Shown here piece by piece: positions 7,459-14,303 of a DNA stretch of 64,000 nucleotides. Each line of letters opens with the position of its first letter. The first letter of the stretch is position 1. Position numbers and translations under genes: made by a program. The DNA is taken from positions 1 to 64,000 of the forward strand of contig JAFQPG010000013.1 in the NCBI GenBank assembly GCA_017411835.1, read 5' to 3'. The notes beneath the pieces were generated by a model. It was not told the DNA's origin. It saw only the letters and a list, made by a program, of their open reading frames with translations, and ran no database searches. This stretch comes from Ruminococcus sp. (GTDB lineage Bacteria; Bacillota; Clostridia; Oscillospirales; Acutalibacteraceae).

Positions 7459-7923
7459 ATGAAGCGAACTTTTTTATTGTTATTCACATTTGTGCTTTTC
7501 CTGTTTTTTTTAACCGGTTGTGAAAAAACACTTACTACTGACCTTCCTACAATTATGCAGGATATTAACTTCAGTGAAGATTATATAGATATGAAAATCA
7601 TCGAAGATGTCAGCGAGCTTGAAACATACTATCTTATTAACCCTGCTTATGTTAAATCGTTTGCTGTTGAGATTTCAAAGGAAGAATCCGACTTTACTGA
7701 AATTATTCTTGTAGAAGCCGTTGATATAGATAAGGCAAATGAAATCTCGAGTTTACTTGATAACTATTACCGCACAAAACTTGATATGGCGCAAACCTAC
7801 GAGGACGAATTTGCAAAGCTTTTGCAAAAATGCTCTGTAAAACAAAACGGTGTTTATGTTTCGCTTATTATTTGTGATAATGTAAATGAAGTTGAAAAGA
7901 TATATAATTCTTATTTCGAATAA
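7459..7923 (+). CDS. DUF4358-like lipoprotein, second copy
   Basis: A 154-residue lipoprotein with lipobox FLTGCEK. Its layout parallels the preceding DUF4358 protein (central acidic helix, EIILVEAVD strand, C-terminal VYVSLIICDNVNEVEKIY), but identity is low, so the two are old paralogues rather than a recent duplication. AGAGG precedes the ATG. It lies between two terminators and may depend on read-through of the first. Function unknown. Confidence 0.75.
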   Translation: MKRTFLLLFTFVLFLFFLTGCEKTLTTDLPTIMQDINFSEDYIDMKIIEDVSELETYYLINPAYVKSFAVEISKEESDFTEIILVEAVDIDKANEISSLLDNYYRTKLDMAQTYEDEFAKLLQKCSVKQNGVYVSLIICDNVNEVEKIYNSYFE

Positions 7924-7940
7924 TAAATTTTTATTAAATT

Positions 7941-7973
7941 CAGGTGTCGCTTATTGTGGCATCTGTTTTTTTA
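7941..7973 (+). terminator. Terminator upstream of pcrA
   Basis: CAGGTGTCGC pairs with GTGGCATCTG (10 bp including G-U pairs) and is followed by seven T. It overlaps the pcrA promoter. Confidence 0.65.
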
Positions 7974-7982
7974 TGGTACAAT
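7954..7982 (+). promoter_or_regulatory. pcrA promoter
   Basis: TTGTGG at 7954-7959, 17-base spacer and TACAAT at 7977-7982. The -35 box lies inside the right arm of the preceding terminator. Confidence 0.55.
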
Positions 7983-8012
7983 ATGTTTTAGTTTGTATTA
8001 AAGAGGAGTATT

Positions 8013-10238
8013 ATGTTTAACGAAAATATAAATGTTGAAGAAATAAGAAGCCAGTTTTCTAAAATGAATAGTATGCAGCAAAAGGCTGTTTTCCATACTG
8101 AGGGCCCGCTTTTGATTTTAGCGGGTGCAGGCTCGGGTAAGACTACCGTGCTAGTAAACAGAATTGCTTATATTTTAAAAATGGGCTTGTGTCAACCGTG
8201 GCAGATTCTAGCGATTACTTTTACAAATAAAGCCGCAGGAGAGCTTAAAGACCGTATTTCTGCGGTTGTAGATTACGGTGCAAGTGATATATGGGCATCT
8301 ACGTTCCATTCTACTTGTGCTCGTATTTTGCGTCGTTATGGTGATAGAATCGGCTATACAAGTCATTTTACTGTTTATGATACAGATGACTCGCGTCGCC
8401 TTATGAAGGATATTATGAAAAAGCTTCAGATAGACGAAAAGATTCTTCCGCATCGTACTATTTTAGCAGAAATTTCTAAAGCAAAAGATAAAATGCAGTT
8501 ACCAAGTGACCTTAAAAACGCTGAGGTTTACAACAGCCGTATTAATATGGTTGCTGATGCGTACGAAATGTATCAGGAGCGTTTAAAAACCAGCGATGCG
8601 ATGGATTTTGACGATTTACTTTGCAATACCGTAAAGCTTTTTAAAGAATGTCCCGACGTATTGCAGATGTACCAAAATCAGTTTAAGTATATTATGGTTG
8701 ACGAGTATCAGGATACTAACAAGGTTCAGTTTCAGTTTGTCAGCTTACTTGCTAAAAGAAGCAACAATATCTGTGTTGTCGGTGACGATGACCAGAGTAT
8801 CTATAAGTTTCGCGGTGCAACCATTGAGAATATTTTGTCATTTGAAAATGAGTTTAGCGGCGCAACCGTTATTCGTTTAGAGCAGAATTATCGTAGCACA
8901 TCAACTATCCTTGATGCCGCGAACGAGGTTATAAAAAATAATACCGAACGTAAAGGAAAAACACTCTGGACAGAAAATGAAACAGGGGAAAAGGTTACTG
9001 TCCACACTGCAGGCAGTGAACGTGAAGAGGCGCTTTATATTGCAAACGCAATTATGGACGGTGTATCAGCAGGCAGAAAGTATTCTGACTTTGCGGTGCT
9101 TTATCGAATGAATGCTCAATCAAACGCTATCGAACACGCGCTTGCTCGCGCAGGTGTTCCACATAGAATTATCGGTGGTCATCGCTTCTATGACAGAGAA
9201 GAAATCAAGGATATGACTGCATATCTACAGGTTATCAACAACCCTCACGATGACGTCAGACTCCGTCGTATAATAAATAAACCAAAGCGTGCTATCGGTG
9301 ACACAACCGTTTCAAAAGCTATGGATATCGCATCCGCTCTTGGTGAAAGTATATATTCTATTATCAAGCACGCGTGCGACTATCCTGATTTATCCAGAGC
9401 GGCTACTAAGCTTATGAATTTTACTGCTATGATAGACGGGTTTATAGAGGCGTATAATAGCGGTGATTATTCTTTAGCAGAAATATACGAGCTTGTTTTG
9501 GAGCACACAGATTACAGAGCATATCTTAAATCAGAAAAAGAAGACAGCGAAGCACGAATTGAAAACATCGAGGAATTGAAATCAAACATAGTTAACTTTG
9601 AAGATGAGTACAACGAAGAGGCATCGTTGTCTAATTTTCTTGAAGAAATCTCATTGCAGACAGATATTGATAACTACGATCCCGATGCTGATTGTGCGGT
9701 TATGATGACGCTTCATTCTGCAAAAGGTCTTGAGTTTCCTGTTGTTTTCATACCGGGTATGGAAGAGGGAATATTTCCGTCTATCGCTACAATAATGAAT
9801 CCACAGGAATTGTCGGAAGAGCGTAGACTTGCCTATGTCGGTATCACAAGAGCGAAAGAAAAACTGCATCTGATTAAAACAAGAGAGCGTATGCTTTTTG
9901 GCTCAACATCTAAAAATCCGACATCTCGTTTTGTTACTGAAATTCCTGAAAAGCTTTTGAAAAAAACAGGTAATGAGCGAGTTTCTACTTCATATTATCA
10001 GCAGGAATTTTCACAAACAAAAATGAATTTTGACCCATTTGCAAAGAAGCCACAGAGTAAGCAAAGCTCGTCTGTCAGCTACAGCGTGGGTGATATGGTA
10101 TTACATAAGGTTTTTGGCAAGGGTATGGTTACTTCTGCAGAGCCGATGGGAAGTGACATTATGCTCGAAGTCGCTTTTGATAAAGTCGGAACAAAAACTT
10201 TGATGGCAAACTTCAGTAAAATGGAGAAGATAAGCTAA
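8013..10238 (+). CDS. pcrA: ATP-dependent DNA helicase PcrA (UvrD/Rep type)
   Basis: A 741-residue superfamily 1A 3'-5' helicase acting in nucleotide-excision repair, replication-transcription conflict and plasmid replication. Visible motifs are Q (MNSMQQKAV), Walker A GAGSGKTTVL, Ia ITFTNKAAGELKDR, II VDEYQDTN, III VVGDDDQSIYKFRGA, IV LEQNYRST, V MTLHSAKGLEFPVVFIPGMEEG and VI VGITRAKEKL. The final 50 residues (VLHKVFGKGMVTSAEP) form the Tudor-like RNA-polymerase-binding domain of PcrA, which distinguishes it from Rep. AGAGGAG precedes the ATG. It appears to be a single-gene unit with its own promoter. Confidence 0.97.
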   Translation: MFNENINVEEIRSQFSKMNSMQQKAVFHTEGPLLILAGAGSGKTTVLVNRIAYILKMGLCQPWQILAITFTNKAAGELKDRISAVVDYGASDIWASTFHSTCARILRRYGDRIGYTSHFTVYDTDDSRRLMKDIMKKLQIDEKILPHRTILAEISKAKDKMQLPSDLKNAEVYNSRINMVADAYEMYQERLKTSDAMDFDDLLCNTVKLFKECPDVLQMYQNQFKYIMVDEYQDTNKVQFQFVSLLAKRSNNICVVGDDDQSIYKFRGATIENILSFENEFSGATVIRLEQNYRSTSTILDAANEVIKNNTERKGKTLWTENETGEKVTVHTAGSEREEALYIANAIMDGVSAGRKYSDFAVLYRMNAQSNAIEHALARAGVPHRIIGGHRFYDREEIKDMTAYLQVINNPHDDVRLRRIINKPKRAIGDTTVSKAMDIASALGESIYSIIKHACDYPDLSRAATKLMNFTAMIDGFIEAYNSGDYSLAEIYELVLEHTDYRAYLKSEKEDSEARIENIEELKSNIVNFEDEYNEEASLSNFLEEISLQTDIDNYDPDADCAVMMTLHSAKGLEFPVVFIPGMEEGIFPSIATIMNPQELSEERRLAYVGITRAKEKLHLIKTRERMLFGSTSKNPTSRFVTEIPEKLLKKTGNERVSTSYYQQEFSQTKMNFDPFAKKPQSKQSSSVSYSVGDMVLHKVFGKGMVTSAEPMGSDIMLEVAFDKVGTKTLMANFSKMEKIS

Positions 10239-10256
10239 ATAAATCACAAAATATAA

Positions 10257-10334
10257 AAACCTCCATAGTATGTATTGATGCGGTGTGCTTAAATTACAGC
10301 ACGCTAAACTACATCATATATATAATGGAGGTTT
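10257..10334 (+). promoter_or_regulatory. Long hairpin hiding the next ribosome site
   Basis: AAACCTCCATAGTATGTATTGATG (positions 10257-10280) is nearly complementary to 10312-10334, which ends in ATGGAGGTTT and contains the GGAGG of the next gene. A second hairpin (GTGCT/AGCAC, about 10285-10303) sits in the loop. As RNA the ribosome-binding site would be fully paired, suggesting translational control; there is no T-run, so it is not a terminator. Confidence 0.7.
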
Positions 10335-10338
10335 ATTT

Positions 10339-11187
10339 ATGGCAGAAACATTTGACGCCTCAAGAAAAAACTGTAGCGTGTTCGAAAATTCAACCCCTGA
10401 ACCGGTTTGTATAGATGCACAGCGCATCTATGACAGCTGTTCTGACAAAGACTGCTTAACTGATTTAAGAGTATATTTTACTGACTATAATCAGGAAATG
10501 ATTGACAATGCAGTCAATGTTCGCATTCGTGATGTGGACGTAATTACAACATACGTTGATATTGAACCTGTGCCATTCCACAGAGGCTTTTACTCAATCG
10601 ATATGACTATCTTTTTCAATGTTTGCATCGATGTGTTTATGACTCCGGGTTCATCTGCACAAATTGTAAAGGGAATGGCGATTTACACTAAAAAAGCAAT
10701 ACTCTACGGTAGCGAAGGAAGCGTAAGAGTATTCTCCAGCGAACTATCGTGCGACGAGTTTGATACTCAAAAACCTGCTACAAGAAGTCTACCAATCGCA
10801 ACAGTACAGATTGCAAGACCGATAGCGTTGTCAGCAAAATTGAAACACAACTGTGCTGTTTGTCCTGTACCTTGTAAAATTCCAAACTGCGTATGTGACT
10901 GCGTCGGTGGTAATATCGCTTGCGCAGGCACAAACAGCGTGTTCGTAACTATCGGTCTTTTCTCAATCGTTCAGCTAAAACGCAATGTGCAGATACTTGT
11001 TCCGTCTTACGAGTACTGTATTCCTGAAAAGTCGTGTGTTACATCTTCTGATAATCCTTGCGAAATGTTTTCTCGCCTCGACTTCCCGACAAATGAATTT
11101 TTTCCACCAAATGTAGGGGAATTAAACGGTGACGAAAGCGCGGCTTGCTCATGTGGTAAATACGATAAAGTTGATTTGGATGATTAA
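10339..11187 (+). CDS. Cys-rich conserved clostridial protein, unknown role
   Basis: The start is the ATG at 10339 behind GGAGG; the upstream GTG at 10285 lies inside the hairpin. The 282-residue protein has no signal peptide or membrane helix. It has scattered cysteines throughout and a dense cluster near residues 174-200 (CAVCPVPC...CVCDCVGGNIAC) that could bind metal or be disulphide-linked. From memory, similar proteins are widespread in Clostridia and annotated as hypothetical; such Cys-rich, abundant-looking proteins are sometimes spore-associated, but nothing here proves this. The strong ribosome site buried in a 24-bp stem suggests tight, conditional expression. Confidence 0.75.
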   Translation: MAETFDASRKNCSVFENSTPEPVCIDAQRIYDSCSDKDCLTDLRVYFTDYNQEMIDNAVNVRIRDVDVITTYVDIEPVPFHRGFYSIDMTIFFNVCIDVFMTPGSSAQIVKGMAIYTKKAILYGSEGSVRVFSSELSCDEFDTQKPATRSLPIATVQIARPIALSAKLKHNCAVCPVPCKIPNCVCDCVGGNIACAGTNSVFVTIGLFSIVQLKRNVQILVPSYEYCIPEKSCVTSSDNPCEMFSRLDFPTNEFFPPNVGELNGDESAACSCGKYDKVDLDD

Positions 11188-11194
11188 ACATAAG

Positions 11195-11222
11195 AAAGCG
11201 GCGACAACTGTCGCCGCTTTTT
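11195..11222 (+). terminator. Bidirectional terminator
   Basis: AAAGCGGCGACA-ACTG-style perfect stem (AAGCGGCGACA with TGTCGCCGCTT) followed by TTTTT; it separates the convergent Cys-rich and HAD genes. Confidence 0.88.
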
Positions 11223-11224
11223 AG

Positions 11225-11806
11225 TTATAAATTTGGTTTAATGTGCTTACTGTGGTCCCATTCTAGAATATTATCACCGTCAACAATGAATGCTTTGTCC
11301 GCGATTTTAGCAAGAGGTTCATCAGAGTAGTGATCGGAGTAAAAATATTCGATATGTCCGTTAGGATATATTTCAAAAAATCTTCGTACCTTTTCATCAT
11401 AGTAGCAGTTAATTCCGTTATACTTACCGCTTTTTGAGTCAACATCCGATGCGATGACTGTGATATTCAGTTTTTCCTCAAGTGGTTTTAGCAAAAACTG
11501 AGGAGAAGCAGAAATAATAACATCATCTGCATTTTTTTGTTTAAGATACCATTCCTTTATATTGCACAGATGACTATCCCAAAACTCTTTAATATCTATT
11601 TGAGTGTCACAAAATTTCAAGAAAGCATACATTTTTTCTTTAAACTCTGTTTTGTTACCGATTTTAAATACATAATATTTAAGCGCTTCTAGACCTAAAG
11701 AGGGGAGAAGCAGTAAAATTTTCTTGTGTTTTTTCAGACAAAACAAATAGAAGTCTCTAGTCGAGTCTCCTTTGTATATTGTGTTGTCAAAGTCATAAAC
11801 GTTCAT
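11225..11806 (-). CDS. HAD-IB family phosphatase
   Basis: A 193-residue haloacid-dehalogenase-fold hydrolase. Motif I is YDFDNTIYKGDST (nucleophile Asp5, acid/base Asp7), motif II IISASPQF, motif III Lys in DEKVRRF, motif IV YSDHYSDEPL. The layout and the helical cap between motifs I and II match the PSPase-like HAD-IB subfamily, which includes phosphoserine and lipid-phosphate phosphatases; the substrate cannot be told. A hydrophobic stretch in the cap (ILLLLPSLGLEALKYYVF) suggests membrane proximity. GAGG precedes the ATG. It stands alone and divergent from the DUF5685 gene. Confidence 0.87.
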   Translation of the reverse strand: MNVYDFDNTIYKGDSTRDFYLFCLKKHKKILLLLPSLGLEALKYYVFKIGNKTEFKEKMYAFLKFCDTQIDIKEFWDSHLCNIKEWYLKQKNADDVIISASPQFLLKPLEEKLNITVIASDVDSKSGKYNGINCYYDEKVRRFFEIYPNGHIEYFYSDHYSDEPLAKIADKAFIVDGDNILEWDHSKHIKPNL

Positions 11807-11953
11807 ATATCCTCACAAAATTATTGTTTTTTATGATTATACTTTTTTATTGTATAAAATACAATATAATTGTGAATAAAATTCATATTTTGTTAATTTA
11901 TAAAGGTGAGCCTTATGGTAGAATAATTTTAGTAATTATAAGGAGAAATCTAG

Positions 11954-12808
11954 GTGTTTGGGTACATAACTGTTGACAAAAGCGAAATGCTTGGAAAGGA
12001 TTTCGAAGCATATAAAGCGATATACTGTAGCTTATGTAAACAGTTGGGTAAAGACTACGGTGTTTTATCGCGGTTTATATTAAGCTATGATTGCACCTTT
12101 TTTGCTGTGCTCTCGCTTGCTTTGAAGGATGATTGCGCCGGCTTTTGTCAAGGAAGATGTAAATTTAATCCTCTTAAAAAGTGTAATTATCTTAAAAACG
12201 ATACCGAGTCTTTGTCGCTAGCTGCTGCCCTGAGCGTTATCACAGCTTACTATAAATTACGTGATAATATAGCAGACGGTGTTTTTTTTGAAAAACTTTT
12301 GTGTTATATGCTCTTACCGTTGTTTTCTTCGTGGCATAAAAAGGCTGCTAAAAAATATGAAAAAATCGAGAAAGCTGTTTTTGAGATGTCCAAATCGCAA
12401 TTTGATTTCGAAGCAGACGAAAATTGTTCTATTGACAAAGCCTCGGAGCCAACTGCAAAAATGCTTTCGGATATTATGTCTATGCTTGTGCCTTACGATG
12501 ATGCGTCACAGCGTCTTGTTTTTTCTACCTTTGGCTACTATCTTGGTAAGTGGATATATCTTTGTGATGCGGCAAATGACTATGATGATGACTTAAAACA
12601 CAACGGCTTCAACCCATATGTGATTTTATATAAAGACGAAAAATCACAGCATATTTTTGATATTGAAAAATCTCTTAACTATTGTCTTAACGAAGCCGTA
12701 AATTCATATAATCTTATGGAAATCAAGCGATTTGACAGAATTATTGATAACATACTTATACATGGTTTATCTAAAAAACAAACAGAAATTTTAAGAAATA
12801 AAGAATAA
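11954..12808 (+). CDS. DUF5685 family protein
   Basis: A 284-residue cytoplasmic protein starting at GTG 11954 behind AAGGAG. It begins MFGYITVDKSE and has YCSLCKQLG and a Cys-rich segment (CAGFCQGRC...KKCNYL), followed by helices and a C-terminal LGKWIYLCDAANDYDDD motif. This matches the DUF5685 family, whose function is not known to me; the N-terminal cysteines suggest metal binding. It is 16 bases upstream of a J-domain gene whose product is also Cys-rich, and the two are likely co-transcribed, consistent with a shared metal or folding task. Confidence 0.85.
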   Translation: MFGYITVDKSEMLGKDFEAYKAIYCSLCKQLGKDYGVLSRFILSYDCTFFAVLSLALKDDCAGFCQGRCKFNPLKKCNYLKNDTESLSLAAALSVITAYYKLRDNIADGVFFEKLLCYMLLPLFSSWHKKAAKKYEKIEKAVFEMSKSQFDFEADENCSIDKASEPTAKMLSDIMSMLVPYDDASQRLVFSTFGYYLGKWIYLCDAANDYDDDLKHNGFNPYVILYKDEKSQHIFDIEKSLNYCLNEAVNSYNLMEIKRFDRIIDNILIHGLSKKQTEILRNKE

Positions 12809-12824
12809 TTTTGCGGAGTAAATT

Positions 12825-13433
12825 ATGAATCCATATCAGGTTTTAGGTGTATCTGAAAACGCTACAGATGCAGAAATTAAAAATGCATATAGAGAATTAG
12901 CTAAGAAATATCATCCGGATAACTATGCTCAAAATCCACTTGCTGACTTAGCTGAGCAGAAAATGAAGGAAATCAACGAAGCTTACGATATGATTTGCGA
13001 TATGCGAAAAGGCTCAAATACTTCGTCATCTGCCAATAATGCCAATACAGCCTACGGTGCTAATTATACTCACACTTCTTATCCTGATGTACGCCGATTA
13101 ATCAGAGAGGGCAGACTTGATGATGCTTTGCAGATTTTAAATGGTGTCAGCGGAAATTCTCGTAGCGCAGAATGGTATTTTTTAATGGGTATGATTTTCT
13201 CCCGTAAGGGTTGGTCTGAGCAAGCATATACTTATTTTCAGACCGCTTGCCGAATGGATCCGACTAATCAGGAATTCATCTCTGCGCTTAATAATATGAA
13301 TGCCCGCCGTAACTATAACCCGTCTGGGTATAATACAGTAACTCCAGCAGGATGCTCTGTTTGTGATGTTTGTACCGGTCTTATGTGTGCAAACTGTTGT
13401 TGCGAATGCTTTGGTGGCAACGGCTGTTGTTAG
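12825..13433 (+). CDS. J-domain protein with TPR and Cys-rich tail
   Basis: Residues 1-65 are a J domain with the HPD motif (KKYHPDN), which stimulates Hsp70 (DnaK) ATPase. Residues about 88-160 are helical with TPR-like character ([24 protein letters not shown] split over two helices). The last 26 residues hold eleven cysteines ([16 protein letters not shown] and [10 protein letters not shown]), absent from DnaJ or CbpA. It lacks the canonical DnaJ zinc domain, so it is a specialised co-chaperone, possibly for the neighbouring DUF5685 protein. The present stop TAG overlaps the left end of a MITE; the original stop was probably TAA. Confidence 0.85.
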   Translation: MNPYQVLGVSENATDAEIKNAYRELAKKYHPDNYAQNPLADLAEQKMKEINEAYDMICDMRKGSNTSSSANNANTAYGANYTHTSYPDVRRLIREGRLDDALQILNGVSGNSRSAEWYFLMGMIFSRKGWSEQAYTYFQTACRMDPTNQEFISALNNMNARRNYNPSGYNTVTPAGCSVCDVCTGLMCANCCCECFGGNGCC

Positions 13434-13690
13434 AGTGAGTCAAGTGTATCAGAACCAGCCTAAATCTTAGGATTTTCGCCACTTTTGTGTGTTTCAGCCA
13501 CCCTAAGGCGTCAGCCTTACGATGTCTTCAACACCCAAAATTGGCTGAAACTACTTAAGATTTAGGTCGAAGAATTTTGACTTTGTTGCAACAAAACCGC
13601 CCAGAACCCTGACGGGTTTACGAGAATTTTAACAATGAGTGTACAAAAATTATCCATTAAAAATCTGATTCGGATATACCTGACTTACTC
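13433..13690 (+). mobile_element. MITE-like element with TA target duplication
   Basis: The 258-bp insert has 18-bp terminal inverted repeats (GAGTGAGTCAAGTGTATC at 13433-13450; complement of 13673-13690, about 15 of 18 matching) flanked by TA at 13431-13432 and 13691-13692. Inside are nested inverted repeats: CCTAAATCTTA with TAAGATTTAGG, GTTTCAGCCA with TGGCTGAAAC, and a TAAGGC-GTCA-GCCTTA hairpin. No ORF is present. TA duplication and TIRs fit a non-autonomous IS630/Tc1-mariner derivative. Removing it with one TA rebuilds a stop codon TAA overlapping AGGAG of the next gene. Confidence 0.8.
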
Positions 13691-13702
13691 TAAGGAGAAT
13701 TT

Positions 13703-14239
13703 ATGAAAACTTCTTTTAAGGTTTCTTTTGGTGGAATTATCGGTGCATTAAGCTTTACTCTTATGCTCCTTACGTCAATAATCCCTTTTGGCACATACGC
13801 TTTTCCTGCTTTCGCGGGAATGTTGCTCGTATGTGTTGTTATCGAGCTCGGCTATAGCTGGGCTTTTGTTGTTTATGGTGTTGTATCAGCCTTGTCACTA
13901 CTTTTTCTTACAGACAAAGAAGCGGCTTTGATTTATGTTGCTTTTTTAGGCTTTTATCCGATCATCAAAGGGCTGATTGAAAAATATTGCAAAAAACTGT
14001 TTCAATACATCATTAAATACATAGTTTTCAATATTAGTATGATAGCCGTGTTTTATTTATCAATTTTCGTATTTTCAATCCCTAAGGAAAGCTTTTCTAT
14101 ATTCGGTGTTTACTTACCGCTTGTGTTTTTGGCGATTGGAAATATCGTATTTATTGTGTACGACTATTGCGTGTCTAAAATCGTTACAATTTATCTTCTG
14201 AAAATCCATAAATTGCTTGCAAAAAAGACAAAACTGTAA
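13703..14239 (+). CDS. Small integral membrane protein (178 aa)
   Basis: Five or so hydrophobic helices fill the protein (for example ALSFTLMLLTSIIPFGTYAF, MLLVCVVIELGYSWAFVVY, VFNISMIAVFYLSIFVF). The FGGIIGALSFTLMLLTSIIPFGTYAFP opening resembles substrate-binding (S) components of ECF vitamin transporters, which also have a small 5-6 helix fold, but no specific signature is visible. AAGGAG precedes the ATG. Before the MITE insertion it would have followed the J-domain gene with stop and ribosome site overlapping, so it belongs to the DUF5685/J-domain operon. Confidence 0.7.
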   Translation: MKTSFKVSFGGIIGALSFTLMLLTSIIPFGTYAFPAFAGMLLVCVVIELGYSWAFVVYGVVSALSLLFLTDKEAALIYVAFLGFYPIIKGLIEKYCKKLFQYIIKYIVFNISMIAVFYLSIFVFSIPKESFSIFGVYLPLVFLAIGNIVFIVYDYCVSKIVTIYLLKIHKLLAKKTKL

Positions 14240-14303
14240 ATTGAAATAATACGCATTTTGCGGTAAAATTATAAGAGATATATTTGTAGAAAGGAGAAGT
14301 AAT

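Noticed and set aside
11779-11976. 65-codon plus-strand ORF upstream of DUF5685
   Set aside because: It spans the divergent promoter region and overlaps the true GTG start of the next gene; no ribosome site.
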